Source: Podospora pseudocomata
Taxonomy: Eukaryota; Ascomycota; Sordariomycetes; Sordariales; Podosporaceae
Length of the DNA stretch: 64,000 bases
Assembly: GCF_035222375.1 (NCBI RefSeq)
Contig: NC_085887.1
Span: forward strand, 3,757,501-3,821,500
Reading direction: 5' to 3'
The notes beneath the pieces were generated by a model. It worked only from the letters and a program-made list of their open reading frames with translations, did not search any database and had not been told where the DNA came from. Shown here one piece after another: positions 33,045 to 44,479 of this stretch. Position 1 is the first letter of the stretch. Each line of letters opens with the position of its first letter. A program made the translations under genes and the position numbers.

Positions 33045-34765
33045 TTACAGCTCATCCTTGAACTCCTCTTTGGACCCTTCCTCGTCGTCATCGAGACGCG
33101 GTTTTTTGCCTTCCGTCTTTTCCTGTTGCCCGGCGGTCTTCTTGGCCTTTGGCTTTTGCTTCTTGGTCGCCGTCTTCTGCCTCTCGCCCTTGGTCTTTTG
33201 GTCTTCGGCACCACCAGGAGGCAGAGTGTGCTTCTTCTCCAGGTCGATTGCGTCGGCGCCGTTGTCAAGCATTTGATACACCACATACTGTCGCTCCTGG
33301 CCAGGCGCGTCCACTACTTCTACTCTCCACCCCTCACCGCCGGATACCGCCTCCAACTGGGCCTCCATCTCGTCCAAGAACGCATCCTTGATGCCCAGCT
33401 CCTCTAGCTTTTCCGGACTGAGCTTTTCAATAGGGGCCCCTTCCTTCTCTTTGGCGAGCAAAACATGGGTCACGGTCGCCGCCTTGGGCGTAGCAAGGGC
33501 GGATATGTGTCGGGGAGGCATGAGCTTAAACGCCGGGGTTCCATCGGCATTTACTTTTCCTCCCAGGATCTTTTGTCCCCCCACCACCACGCCCCCGATG
33601 GTCATGCCCGAAAAGGGGTTGCTGTCGGCTCCACCATTAGGGCGGCCAACCTTGAGCCTGGCTCTCTCGCCAGCGCCCTCGAGCACACCGCCGGCCTCGA
33701 CCTGCTTCTGATATCTCCATGCCGACTCCTCCTCTTCGCTGCTGACGATTTGCTTGCAGGTAACGGGATGTCTTTTGGTGACCTTTGGTGGGAGAAAAGC
33801 CACATCATCGCAAAGTCGTGGGGTCTGCACCACCATGAGGTAGGTGCAAATCGTAACCTCTTTGATCCAGCTAATCCTGTCCCCTGCCACGCCGGGATGG
33901 CAGTGATACTGCACCTCAATGGTGCGTGGTTTGTTGGTGAGATCGCAAACGGTACCACCCTCGAACTTCTGGACGAGGTATCGTTGGTCGCCCTTGACCT
34001 GTAGCTCCGAGTTGGGAGGGGCCAAGCCCTTTTCTTGCCCGTCCTTTGGTTGCTCAGAAGCGGGTACCGCCCTTCCCAGCACATACTCCTGGCTGCTGTC
34101 ATCCCGGACAGGCGGGCCCCCTTCGGTGCCTCGTGGCAGAGCATGGAACTGAACAACGTCTTTGCCGTAGCAGAAAGAATAGCTCCACCAACCACTCATA
34201 AAGTAGAGACAATGTCCTTCAAGACCACTCATGAGCTCCCATCCCTTGGCCGAGGCACGGGACATTTCCCGAGCCTCTTCGGCCTTGGCGAGCTCGGTGG
34301 CGGTTTGGTTGAGTGTTGGAGGGGGAGCGAGGACGGGTACGGTGCAGAGATATTTCCACGGGGCAGAGTTGATCAGCTCGTACGTCTCGGAGACCGGGTT
34401 GGAATCATCGTCGGTGTCTTCGGGGTTTTGTTGTTGGCCATTGCTGGCATCTGTCTCTGTGGACGGGCTGGCGAGCTCGGTCTGGGATGATGGGGTTGGA
34501 GAGGGAGCTGGGGAGGACGATAATTGTGTGTCGAGGAGAGCGAGAGCGTCGGCTTCGGAAATGAATTGATCGGAAAAGACAATCTCGAACTTATAAAAAA
34601 TAAAAAAAACAGTCGAATTGTGAGCTGGTGTTGCTACTTGACAGCTAACAATGACCAATGACATACCTGTGGATGGGCCAGCAGATCCTCGTGAATGCTA
34701 AAGCTGGGCTGTCGAGCTCTGCAGAGCTGCAGCGAAGCCAGGAGAACCAGATTGAGCCGGCGCAT
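33045..34765 (-). CDS. yos9: YOS9/OS-9-like ER lectin
   Basis: Exon 1 is 34667-34765 (33 codons) and exon 2 is 33045-34589, with a 77-bp intron (CAG|GTATGT...TATAAG), giving 547 residues. A signal peptide (about residues 1-19) is coded by exon 1. The mannose-6-phosphate-receptor-homology domain follows, with GLEGHCLYFMSGWWSY then FCYG, a long acidic/Pro insert, FEGGTVCDLT, then a VQYHCHP block and an EVTICTYLMVVQTPRLC block. These carry the paired cysteines and glycan-binding Gln/Arg/Tyr of OS-9 proteins. The tail is Lys/Gln/Glu-rich and ends in KDEL, an ER-retrieval signal. The protein works in the ER with the Hrd1 complex to recognise trimmed N-glycans on misfolded proteins for degradation (ERAD). 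Confidence 0.93.
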
Positions 34766-34833
34766 TGTGTGTGATGTTGTCGCAATGACAGTGGCAGCCC
34801 CAGCCTCGGGCTCACATTCAGAAAGAATTTCTT

Positions 34834-34909
34834 TTGTTGTTGTTGTTGTTGTTGCTGTTGTTGCTGTTGTTGCTGTTGTTGCTGTTTGTTGCTGTTGTTG
34901 TTGCTGCTA
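34834..34909. repeat. GTT/GCT (CAA/CAG) microsatellite upstream of YOS9
   Basis: About 25 trinucleotides, mainly GTT with regular GCT, lie 69 bp upstream of the YOS9 start. On the minus strand it would encode poly-Gln in a frame not continuous with YOS9, so it is more likely a 5' UTR element. Confidence 0.8.
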
Positions 34910-36206
34910 TTGAAGGGCCTCTCGTTGATGCCACTTGCTCCCGTTGATGACAGCTGTTGGCATCGCGCTGCCACAGCACTGTTGCGCCCGATAAGGAGCC
35001 TTATCAGAGCACTGAACCAGGGGTGCCAAGATTATGTCATCGGCGGGATGTTTTTGCCCACCATCTTGTGCTTCTTCACCAACGTTCATCCCATGGCCCC
35101 TCTCAAATTTTGGAAGTTTGGTGACAAATTCTGTCTCCTCATAACCTGTGACTTCTTACAATTACCGCTTTGCGAATTGAGGGAATTCTCACCGCCAGAG
35201 GGTCGGCTGTTGAGGTGGAATTGGCAAAGTCTCGCTGACCGAGCTCAAGCATTTACCTTGTGTAAGACCCAGCATCGAAATGCCAGCTCTGGATTTTGAA
35301 ATCAAGCGCGCTTCCCGGTGTTCCCCTCATGAGTCAAACTGTATTTTTGACAACTGGTTCATGCCGTCCAGGTGACAGCGCAGCCGAATTGATCAAGTGT
35401 CTGAACGGACCGGGCATCCCCAGCAGTACTTTTGTCGGCAGCAATCTCGGCAGTCGACATCATTCGAGAACCACTCGCCCCCTCATCTGGTCCAGAATGC
35501 TCTATCGATACGCGCTGAGGGAGGGTCGGAATGGCAGGCAACCATCGTGAAGTGGCACGACATGATTGGGTCCTCTGTTGTCACCCTGGAGAAGCTCTGA
35601 GCCGGAACGCCAAGACGGGGCTTGATGGGCCCAGTTTCGGACTTTGAAGGCCGGCGCCGTTCGGCCGTGGGTGGGTCACTCCGCATCTTACGGTATCTTC
35701 TTATTTTTTAATATCGCGCGCCGAGAGATCACCCGTGACCGGTGAGGGCTTCAATATGACAGCAAGCGCCAGGTGGCTTATTTGGGACATTACCGAGGCA
35801 AGACATATCGCAGACGATACAAAGCGGTCAACGAGGAGGTATGCCGCTAGCCGTCTACTTCTCTCCCGCCCGGGCTGTCATGGATGTCATTCAAAGGTTG
35901 TCCCGCCATAGCACGACGCTGTTTCACCTGCCGGCAGCACTTCTGCTCTCCACTCGGCAGAGCCTCTTTTCTCCGCCGTGCTTGGTGCTTCCCCAGGTTA
36001 TCTGGAAGCATTGAGCATTGTTGAGTCATCTGACAGTCCCCAGCAGGGACCCGGGCGTGTTTGTGTTTTATAGAGCCTTGCGGGCGGAGTCCGGAATGCG
36101 GCGACCGGCATCTTTTGTTAATTATCCCGCGCTTCGGAGGGGAAACAGAACAATTGTGGTCTTTGGGCTTCTCTGCAGATTTCTGGCGGAGTCGACGATG
36201 ACTCGC

Positions 36207-36242
36207 AGCAAGCAAGCAAGAAGCAAGAAGCAAGAAGCAAAG
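36207..36242. repeat. AGCAAGA short tandem repeat
   Basis: Three AGCA units followed by AGAAGCA repeated about three times, in the spacer between YOS9 and the C2H2 gene. Confidence 0.75.
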
Positions 36243-38390
36243 CCGGGCAGCTTCGTGGCATCTCGTATCGCGAGTCCCTGATTCCGGAGGGGTTGCTGCA
36301 GGTACATGTCTGCAGGGTGGGCTTCGGTGACGACGTCGATGCTAGGTATGATGTCGGGCAGGAAAGGTGAAGGAGTGCCACAGTGCTTCGCCGCCGCGGT
36401 GAGGCTCGGCTATCTTGGAAGCTAGAAACGTGTCAATCGCTCAGGCATTAGAATGCCACGATGCCAGCTCATCCACCTCAGAGAGGTCATGCACACCCAC
36501 AAGCCACAACTGCCCGGGGGGGGGGGGGCATTGGAGCCCAACACCACCACACCAATTGACCCGAGGAGAGGAGATATTGATGCAGCCACATCTGGTCTTC
36601 TCAGTCTTGTCAGTTGTGGCTTGGGTTACGTGAATAGTACGTGATGAGGATGTGCCCGAAAAGGCCCGCCCTGGCCGGACGTTTTCATCCAGTAGAGACA
36701 TCCCAGCAGTGCTTGCCTCACTTTTTGGGCCAATCAGGACGATCGTGACGCCCACCGGATGCTTGGTGCAGCAGCGAGGGATGGGCGGGATTCGCTGACA
36801 GCAGAGCGTGCCACTGGCGACACATGCATCTCGACTCTTTGAGAGTGGTCGACCGAGCCCGATTCTGTTCTAGTGGCAGAAGCAGAGAAATCTTCTCTTC
36901 TCTCCTTGTCTCCTTCATCGATCAGATATAATATGATGTGTGAAATGTAGGTGACCGAACTGAGAAGTTGCAACGGTGCCCAAGGATCGACTCATGGATC
37001 TCGTGTGGACCCACGACGGCATCTGCAATTTGGGAGAGAAGGGGGGGGGGGCATGCAGAAGACAACAGGTATCGGAGAATATTCAACGTCGTCGAAGCTG
37101 TGGGGGTTGAGAAGCTGGAAAGCCCTTCTGTGCAGCAGTAGCACGACAGCGACAGTGGAGGTTGACGATATTAGAGAATGGAACCTGGAACTGCCCCGAG
37201 AGCCAGTGGAGCCGTGGCTCGACGGGTGTGCTTCAGCGGTTCCCTGGCGCGCTAGCCAGCACACGACCGCTAACTGTGACTGGACCGTTGGGTGCAATTT
37301 GCCGCGACAGGAACCCTTACAGCCACCACCGGGCAGCCAACACATCACCTCTCCCCCTTCCTCCCCCTCCTTGATGATTCATCTTTTTCTCTTCACTATC
37401 TCTCTCTCGTCTGTTTCCGTCTCTTTCCCCCCTCGGGTTATTTGCCCTACTGGATACTGGCTGCTGAGCCGCCCCCGCGAAAACGATGGGATGCACCCGC
37501 GGGACAGAGCCCAGCCAGAGTATGGCTTCGATAACGATTGGGAGATGGGGAATATGACTGTTCCCCTCCGCAACCGGGCGCACACCTCCCACCACTAGTC
37601 TACGCAAGAGAACCTGTCGTGGAAGTTGCCGGGGGATGGAAGCAGCCTTCTTCCTTCCAGTCTTCTTTGAGGATTCCATCCATCCATCCATCTCACCTGC
37701 GGAGATGAGCTGGAATTATTATCATCATGAATAAGCAATCGACGGGACTTGCAATTCCAGGAGTTTATCGTCATAAGGTGAGGTGGCAGATCCATCCCGT
37801 CACATCCTGGGCCCGTTTGCTTGGGGTGAGATTGCTTTTTTTTTTTTTTTTGGGGGGGTGACAATGCTCAGAAACAGAACGAGCAGCCCGCTAATCGGGG
37901 AGAAGATCTCCCTTTCCCAGCACACATTTGGTGTGACCAAGCATACCGTTGATCCCTGGTCCAACAAGTCGTCACCATTCTGGGTCTCTATCGAGGTACC
38001 TGGTATCAAGTATCGTGGTAGGCCACACCACCTGCATGTCCATGTCTACCTGATCATATTGTATACTCCCATCCTCCCCCCTCCTCCACCTCATGCCCTC
38101 CAAGAAACTCCGTTTCGAAATCGACACTAAGCTAGCTGACCCCAGACCCCCTCGGCACCTGGTAGGTCTCGTCGTTGCGTGCCATATCCAACGAAGCCTC
38201 GTGAGCATCTGCTCGATAAATATCATTTGCTCGCTCCTCGTTGCGCCAATCTTTTCCCTTCTTCAATCATTATTATTATACATTGACATTGACTTACAAC
38301 AACTTACATTTGTATCTGCAACTTCCCATTCCATCTTTTGACTCATCCCGAGTCTTTCACTTCCAACGCACACACATACACACACACACA

Positions 38391-38446
38391 ACCATACCAT
38401 AACATATCATAACATACCATACCATACCATACCATACCATACCATC
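38391..38446. repeat. ACCAT pentanucleotide repeat
   Basis: ACCAT/AACAT units repeated about eleven times, just before the coding start at 38563 and so probably in the 5' leader; CA dinucleotides precede it. Confidence 0.85.
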
Positions 38447-38562
38447 CATACATATCTACATACATACATCCGCTTGTCGCCGGTCGACTTTATTCTCTTC
38501 CCACTTGGTCCGCCCTACCTCTCCTCGCCTCACCTACTCTTGACACGCTGAAGGCGACCAGA

Positions 38563-40828
38563 ATGAGCCAGGTTCAAAGGTTAGAAGCATTGCTTCGACA
38601 AAAAGAGCACGAGAAGCAAGAGATTATGAGCCAGCTCAGCAAAGCCCGGACGTCCCGGTCCTCGGCCACAGCTGCCGCCCTCGACTTTGAGTCTGTCCCC
38701 GGCAACTACCAGATCGCTCCGTCACGACCAGTTCTCGCCGACAATGGACGATCAAGAAGCAACACGATACCCCGCAGTGTGACGGTTGCCCCCGGCATTG
38801 CTGTTGCTGACAGTGTTTCCCTTCAGCTGGATCACATCCAGTCACAGGTAAGTAACGAAACTCCGAGACCCAACTCACTCTTTTGCTCATGCTCACCAAT
38901 GGTGCCAGGACCAGAGCCGTCCCATGAAGCGCTCCAAGACCACACACAATGCCGGTCCATCCTCTGGCACGGGCATGGCGAGGTCCAGCTCAAATATGTC
39001 CATACAACCAGGTGTCCCCAGCGGCAGTCTGTCGGGTCCCAGTTCGGCCATGCTTGAGCAGTATCTTGGTCAGGGTCAGATGCAGCAGCCCGTCAACGCC
39101 TTCTTCCAGTCACATTCCCAGCTCCAACCAATACCAACGGGCAGAGAGATGGATGTTGCCGATTTTCTCTCGATGCGGGATACAGGAGGAGACCTTTCCA
39201 GCGTCTCGCCCATCGCCATCCCTTCCTCCAGAATGTTGTCACCCCAAGAGGCATCACATTATCCCGACTCGGGCATCCCATCGGCTTGTGGTTCTTTGAC
39301 CTCGGGCCCATCTGTCGGAACCACGGCCATGTCTAGATGCAACAGCAACTTCAACGACAACAACGCAGCCATCCTGTCCCAACTTGAGATGGTCCGCATT
39401 CGGTCACAGCATTCCACCAATGGACAAGCTCGACAAGACAGCTTTGGCCCGAGTCAGCCGCCGTATCATCAACCTTCGTTGCTTGGAAAGAGGTCGGCCA
39501 CAGACCTTCACATGGGAACCGGCCCCAGCGCCCACTTTGTCGGTGCCTATCCTTCTTCTGCGCCCACCGACTCGATGCTTCACCAACATCAGATGAAGAA
39601 GTCGCCCTCCTCCCAGTCGAGCTCTCACTCCATCTCGTCAGCGGCCATCCAGGAACTCAATGCGGGGTACATGAACGATGACCTCGGCATGGAGCGTTCG
39701 GTCTCCAGAGACAGCACCAAGTCAAATAATTCCCTCAAGGTCCGCGCCAAAGAATCTCTTGCTCGCCAGAACGTCAACGCCAAGTCTCGTCAACTTCAGC
39801 CAAAGCCAGATGTCGTCAAGAAGGAACAACCCACATCGGCCACCAACAAGAAGGACCCCAAGGCCGTCATCATCAAGACCAAGTATGAGCGCCCCAAGCA
39901 CCCCAAGGTCCGCTGCCACCAGTGCAACGAGAATCCCGAAGGGTTCCGGGGTGAGCACGAGCTGCGCCGTCACACCGAAGCCAAACACAAGAGCATGGTC
40001 AAGAAGTGGATTTGCCAGGACCCTGGCCTGCTCGGCATCCCGCACGCAGAGACGGCCGCCAAGCCTCTGTCGGATTGCAAGCAATGTTCGGCCTTTAAGC
40101 AGTACGGCGCTTATTACAATGCTGCTGCTCACTTGAGACGCACTCACTTCAAGGTCAAGGCACGGAAGGGTGCTGGTTCCAAGAATGGTGCCAAGGGCGC
40201 CAGCTCGGCCGCCAAGGTGGAGGAAGAGAAGCGCGGCGGCAAGGGCGGCGGCGACTGGCCCCCCATGTCGGAGCTCAAGCTGTGGATGATGGAGGTGACA
40301 GTGCCGATGGACCAGGAGGGTGCCCTCGGTCCTGACGGGAGCGACTCCGTGGGCCAGGTCGAACAAGAGGACATTGACAATGAACTCGGCGCGCAGGCGT
40401 ACGGTGTGCCACCCAACCTTCTCGGCATGGACGCCTACAGCAACATGGCCGTCTACGCCGGACTTGGTGGGGGGTTCGGTCAAGATCTTTCGTCACAGGG
40501 TCTCCAAGGCGAGCTTGGATCGCAGCTCTCCGATCTGTATCCGCTCGACACCTCGGTCTTTGCCGCCTCTTTTCATGGCCTGCCAATCTCTTCGGCCGGT
40601 TTTGGGGACTGTGGTCCATCGCAGGGACATCAGCTCCAGCAGGGCATGCCGTCCTCTTCGATGATGAGCATCGACACCTCCAACTACACTTCTCCAGTCT
40701 CGTCAACGGCCACTCTCACCCAGGCCGGCATGTTTGTCAACGACATGCTCCCGCCCGCCATGATGCACACCCGTGATGACTTGCACGACATGCCATTTGA
40801 CCTTGCCTTTCCGGTTGGGGGGCACTAG
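38563..40828 (+). CDS. C2H2-type zinc-finger regulator
   Basis: Exon 1 is 38563-38847 and exon 2 is 38909-40828 (CAG|GTAAGT...GTGCCAG), giving 734 residues. The N-terminus has a short coiled coil (residues 4-28, Leu/Glu/Lys-rich). A long Ser/Gln/Met/Pro-rich region follows. The DNA-binding part lies at about 420-510: a first finger-like segment VRCHQC, ELRRHTEAKH, then a segment with CKQCSAFKQYGAYYNAAAHL, RRTHF. The second finger's insert and the YGAYYNAAAHLRR block are characteristic of a fungal C2H2 group also known as DUF7896. The C-terminus is acidic and Gln/Ser/Met-rich, as in activation domains. The long leader (ACCAT repeats, several kb of spacer) suggests complex control. Target genes are unknown. 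Confidence 0.85.
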
Positions 40829-41777
40829 ATCAGTGTCGGCTATCTTGTTCCTTTTGCGTTGTTTTCTTCGACCGCCTTAGCGTACCGCGATAGATGGGTT
40901 TTGCTATCTCGTTTTATCACCACCTTACACTACACAACAACGACAACAACAACAACAACCCCTTCCCACCCAAAAAAAAAAAAAAAAAAGAACAAACCTA
41001 ACACCAAAAAAAGTCTTTTTCTTCACGGAAGAGCAGGGTATATAACCCTGCTTTTCCATCCTTTTCCCAGCCGGGGCGGTTTACTGCTCGGCATTTTTCG
41101 GTCTATTTCTCTCTCTCACTTTCACAATTCAAGAAGCCATCGCTCTAGGCTTTTACCCCCCCTTCCCTCCCGATATGGGTTCACTCATTTCATCAGTCAA
41201 TTGATCGATCGACTGGGATACGTTTCTCTGGTTGGAGTAGCCATTTTTTCTTTTTTGCCGGATCCTCAATCAATGACCTTCTTTTTTTTTTTTGCATCAA
41301 CGGGGTGGAAGATGCCCAGAGCAACAATAAGAAGCAGATTGGATCCTGCGAGGTGAAGAAAGACCGGAGATTATCACTTGCGCTATATACAACGTTTACA
41401 CTTGTCAACCACGCGGTTTTGCTTACGGAAGAAGAAACCATGGCTGAGAAGGCCATCCAACACACACACCAGATTGTCAACCCATTTCTTATTTTTCACT
41501 TCGATTTTGTACATGTTTACACATCTTATTGTTTCTTTATATCATTCGGCGTCGCACGCATTGAGCATTTCCGGGGGAAAGGGGCAATATTTCGGCATAA
41601 GAAGAAGCCTGAACCAGTCAGGGCCCCCTTTTTTTTTTCAACTGTTCAAGCCAACATGTGGCATCGTCAAATGACAGTTATGAAGTCTTTGGCTGTCGGT
41701 TTTACAAAGATATCAGATTGGAAATTGTTTCTTGCTTTTTTTTGTTCTTTTTGCTTCAAGGGAATTGGATAATGGGC

Positions 41778-41814
41778 GTTTGGTTTGGTTTGGTTTGGTT
41801 TGGTTCGGTTTGGG
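41778..41814. repeat. TTTGG pentanucleotide repeat
   Basis: Six to seven copies of GTTTG with one substitution (TTCGG). Confidence 0.85.
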
Positions 41815-42255
41815 TTTATCACTGGACAAGAAAGGATTGGTATTTGGGGTGACACAGACACAACACAGACTCAAACAGAAGGGGACATGACAGAAAAAAA
41901 AGGATGGGCTGGACCGATTCAAATGGACATGGAACAGAAGAGACGGGTTAGTTGTAGCATGTCTAACAGTACAAAGAGACGAAGTATATGTAATGTATTT
42001 AATGGTGGTGGTGGAGCTGAGGGAGGATAGAGGGGGATATAATGTATATATCTGGATGTTTGGATGAGGGGAGGCGGTGGAAATGGAAATTGTGGATGCA
42101 AAAAGACCAGTGATGCAGTGTGAACTTTTGATATCTGGTGACTGCTTCATGAAGAGAGAACCTATACGGAGCACCCTATTTAACTTACCAACACACACCC
42201 GCCCCCCCCTCCCTCCCTTGATATAGAATTTAACTGTATTGCGAAGCATCTCTAT

Positions 42256-42478
42256 TTAAGGGGTAAAAGGTATTTAATAAGCTCTAAAATACAGTTAAAA
42301 GATGTTAAAAAATAGTTAAAGGATGTTAAAACATAGTTAAAAGACATTAAACATAGTTAAAGAAGGTTAAAAGAAAATTTAATTAAGAGGTCTTAGAAGA
42401 TAGTTAAAAAGGCTTAAAATACAGTTTAAGGGCTGTAAGAGATTTTTTTAAAGGCCTTTAAAAATAATGTAAACGCTT
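42256..42478. repeat. degenerate about 21-bp tandem repeat, array B
   Basis: Roughly ten AT-rich units with consensus TTAAAAGATAGTTAAAAGGC; examples are TAAAAAATAGTTAAAGGATG, TAAAACATAGTTAAAAGACA and TTAGAAGATAGTTAAAAAGG. It resembles array A at 13142-13333 but with more A/T. Confidence 0.7.
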
Positions 42479-43040
42479 ATTATTTTTCTTTTAAAGCCTT
42501 TTGCTATTTTATAGGAGAGGTAAGTGAATAGGGAGACACTGATGAAATGAATAAGGGGTTCCGTAAAGGTTCTCTCTTCATGAATGGAAAAGGGAGGAAT
42601 TATGTCCGTGGTGAAGAGAAGCCAGGTTCCTAGGGCAGTCAATTACCGCATTGACACAATAACGCATTTCACACTTCTGCTAAAAGTCACATTGCTGCCA
42701 GAGCGTAGATGATATATTCAAGCAGCCGCTAGAACTGTCCGTCGACTGCCTTATGTAGGCGACCATTGCAACCTGCTCTTTTCTTCCCATCGCCAACCCG
42801 TGTGCGGTATCATATCCCATACCTTCCAAGTCCTGTTTCCCTTGTGTGCTATCCATTGATTTTCTCCCCGAAGTACCCCTTGCCAATCCAGTCCCTAGTG
42901 TTATTACATAGCAAAAAAAACAAACAAAAGAAATACGCTGTCCCAACAACCCAACCCATCCATTATCCCCCTCCCCTCCAAAACTCCATACTCCACCAAC
43001 ACAAGAACAGAAGGAAGAATAAGAGAGGATCAAAAAAAAG

Positions 43041-43874
43041 TTAAACCCACTCCCACCCCCCCCTCACCCGCCCCCTATCCTGCCCCCTATCCTGCCCCTG
43101 CCCGGTAACCCCCCCAAAAACCCCATCCCCCAAATCCAAATCCCTAACCTCACAACCGGTACACCGATCCACAACCTCCACCACCTTCTTATCCCCCTCC
43201 TTTCCCTCCTCCCAAACTCGTATCATCCGTCCACAGAGCACGTTCCCATTCGAGTTTTTCGTCCCCGAGGCATCCAACCCTGCATCGAACAGAGCATGCG
43301 AAACAGCAACAACAGAGTCGTTATCGGAGCTGTACCACCCGCATGCTCCGGCGGCAGAGGAGGGGTCGTAAAAGGTCAGGGAGCCGGTTTGTACCCCCTT
43401 TCCGGCCGAGGTCCAGGGGAGGGGAATGGATTCGGACTGACGGCGTCGGAGACCTAAGCCGAGGCCTAGACCAAGGGCGAGGGCCAGGATGAAAAGGATG
43501 GCGAGGAGGAGCAGGAGGAAGGCACGGCGGGTGAGATGACCAAAGCAGCGCTTTTCTGGGGGGAGGTACCTGTTTAGGAGGCCGGGGTGTTGTTTACCCG
43601 GGGGTAGGGGGACGCCGTTGGCCGAGTGGGAGGTGGATGGGGGGAGGGAGGTTTCTTTTGAGTCGATGTTGACGACGGCTGGCGCTGATGCTGCTGGTGG
43701 CGGGAGGGTTGAGGGAGTGGTGGTGGTAAAGGTCGACTTGATCTTTGCGAGGAGGGGGTTCTCGGGCTTTTTGCGAGGGGGGTAGTTGGTGGGGATCTCC
43801 CATTCGGGGTCGTAGCGGATTCGTTCCATCTCGAGGGTGCTGGCTCGGGCGGGGGCTACTGGTTGGTCGGCCAT
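43041..43874 (-). CDS. membrane-anchored expansin-like (double-psi beta-barrel) protein
   Basis: Single exon, 277 residues, taken from the ATG at 43874 (context AACATGGCC). An in-frame ATG 31 codons upstream would add only a Phe-rich leader and is followed by an intron-like TACATAG 3' end, so I prefer the inner start. Residues 1-110 are Pro/Ser/Thr-rich and cytosolic. A membrane anchor with a GLGLGLGL end spans 117-142. The outer part (163-277) has expansin/RlpA-like blocks: GSLTFYDPSSAAGACGW, SHALFDAG, LCGRMIRV, VVEVVDRCTGC and a final GRVRGGWEW. Such fungal proteins act on, or bind, the cell wall. The C-terminus holds an in-frame duplication (GQDRGQDR) caused by a short DNA repeat at 43075-43105. 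Confidence 0.82.
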   Translation of the reverse strand: MADQPVAPARASTLEMERIRYDPEWEIPTNYPPRKKPENPLLAKIKSTFTTTTPSTLPPPAASAPAVVNIDSKETSLPPSTSHSANGVPLPPGKQHPGLLNRYLPPEKRCFGHLTRRAFLLLLLAILFILALALGLGLGLGLRRRQSESIPLPWTSAGKGVQTGSLTFYDPSSAAGACGWYSSDNDSVVAVSHALFDAGLDASGTKNSNGNVLCGRMIRVWEEGKEGDKKVVEVVDRCTGCEVRDLDLGDGVFGGVTGQGQDRGQDRGRVRGGWEWV

Positions 43875-44479
43875 GTTTTGCGGCCTATGTAGAAGAAAGA
43901 GCAAAAACAGTAGTCGAAAAAAGAAAAAGAAAGTGGTATCGAATCGAAAAAGATGATGGCCGATCAAGTGGAAGCAGAAGCGATACGAGAATGCTCAACG
44001 CACAGAGGCAAGAAGGTGGGGCATTGTGTTGTGGTCCGCAGCGGTTGTGCGCAACTTCGGGTGCGACGAGGACACAGATAATAACAAGAGCAGAAGCTTG
44101 CTTTTGAGTAACTCGAAAGACAGGGAGAAAGAGGCAAAAATGACGACCTCTTTTCTCCCGTCTTCCCTCTTCCCTTTGGGTCAAATTCTTGGAACGGCAC
44201 TTACACACCACACACCCACCCTGACACACGAGACCGGGACTGGCCTGTGACGTTGTCTTTTAGCCTGTGCCAAGCTTCGTGGGGTGTGTGCCGCTATTCC
44301 CCTTTGGGCGTGTTTCATGTTTGGAGAGTCAAGAAGTTCGTCTGGTCTTTTGAGACTGACAGCTCATCCGGGTCTCGAGAGATACACTCTCAAGAGGACA
44401 GGAGAGGCTGTCTCTCCCCTTCTCTGTTGAGTCTACTGACCCTGACAGCTTCCTCAGCTACCCTCACCCTGTCCCACTG
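43875..44479. other. intergenic
   Basis: Upstream region of the expansin-like gene and 3' flank of the transporter relic. An acceptor-like TACATAG lies just before the ATG at 43874, so a 5' UTR intron is possible. Confidence 0.4.

Larger units (their letters stand above)
34766..38562. other. 3.8-kb spacer between YOS9 and the C2H2 gene
   Basis: No gene was supported. It contains the GTT/GCT microsatellite at 34834-34909, AGCAAGA repeats at 36207-36242, G runs at 36515-36528 and near 37039-37050, a T run at 37837-37852 and ACCAT repeats at 38391-38446. The last about 1 kb is pyrimidine-rich, as in long 5' leaders of fungal regulatory genes. Confidence 0.5.
40829..43040. other. 2.2-kb intergenic, low complexity
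   Basis: No gene was supported. It holds A and T runs (40972-40990, 41284-41295), the TTTGG repeat at 41778-41814 and repeat array B at 42256-42478. The open frames present are low complexity. Confidence 0.5.

Noticed and set aside
34645-34974. Minus-strand poly-Gln open frame upstream of YOS9
   Set aside because: Overlaps the YOS9 signal-peptide exon in another frame and consists of the microsatellite; more likely a leader than a protein.
40920-41000. ACAACGACAACAACAACAACAACC followed by an A run as a retrotransposon poly-A tail
   Set aside because: No element body or target-site duplication; it lies in the 3' flank of the C2H2 gene and fits simple-sequence slippage.
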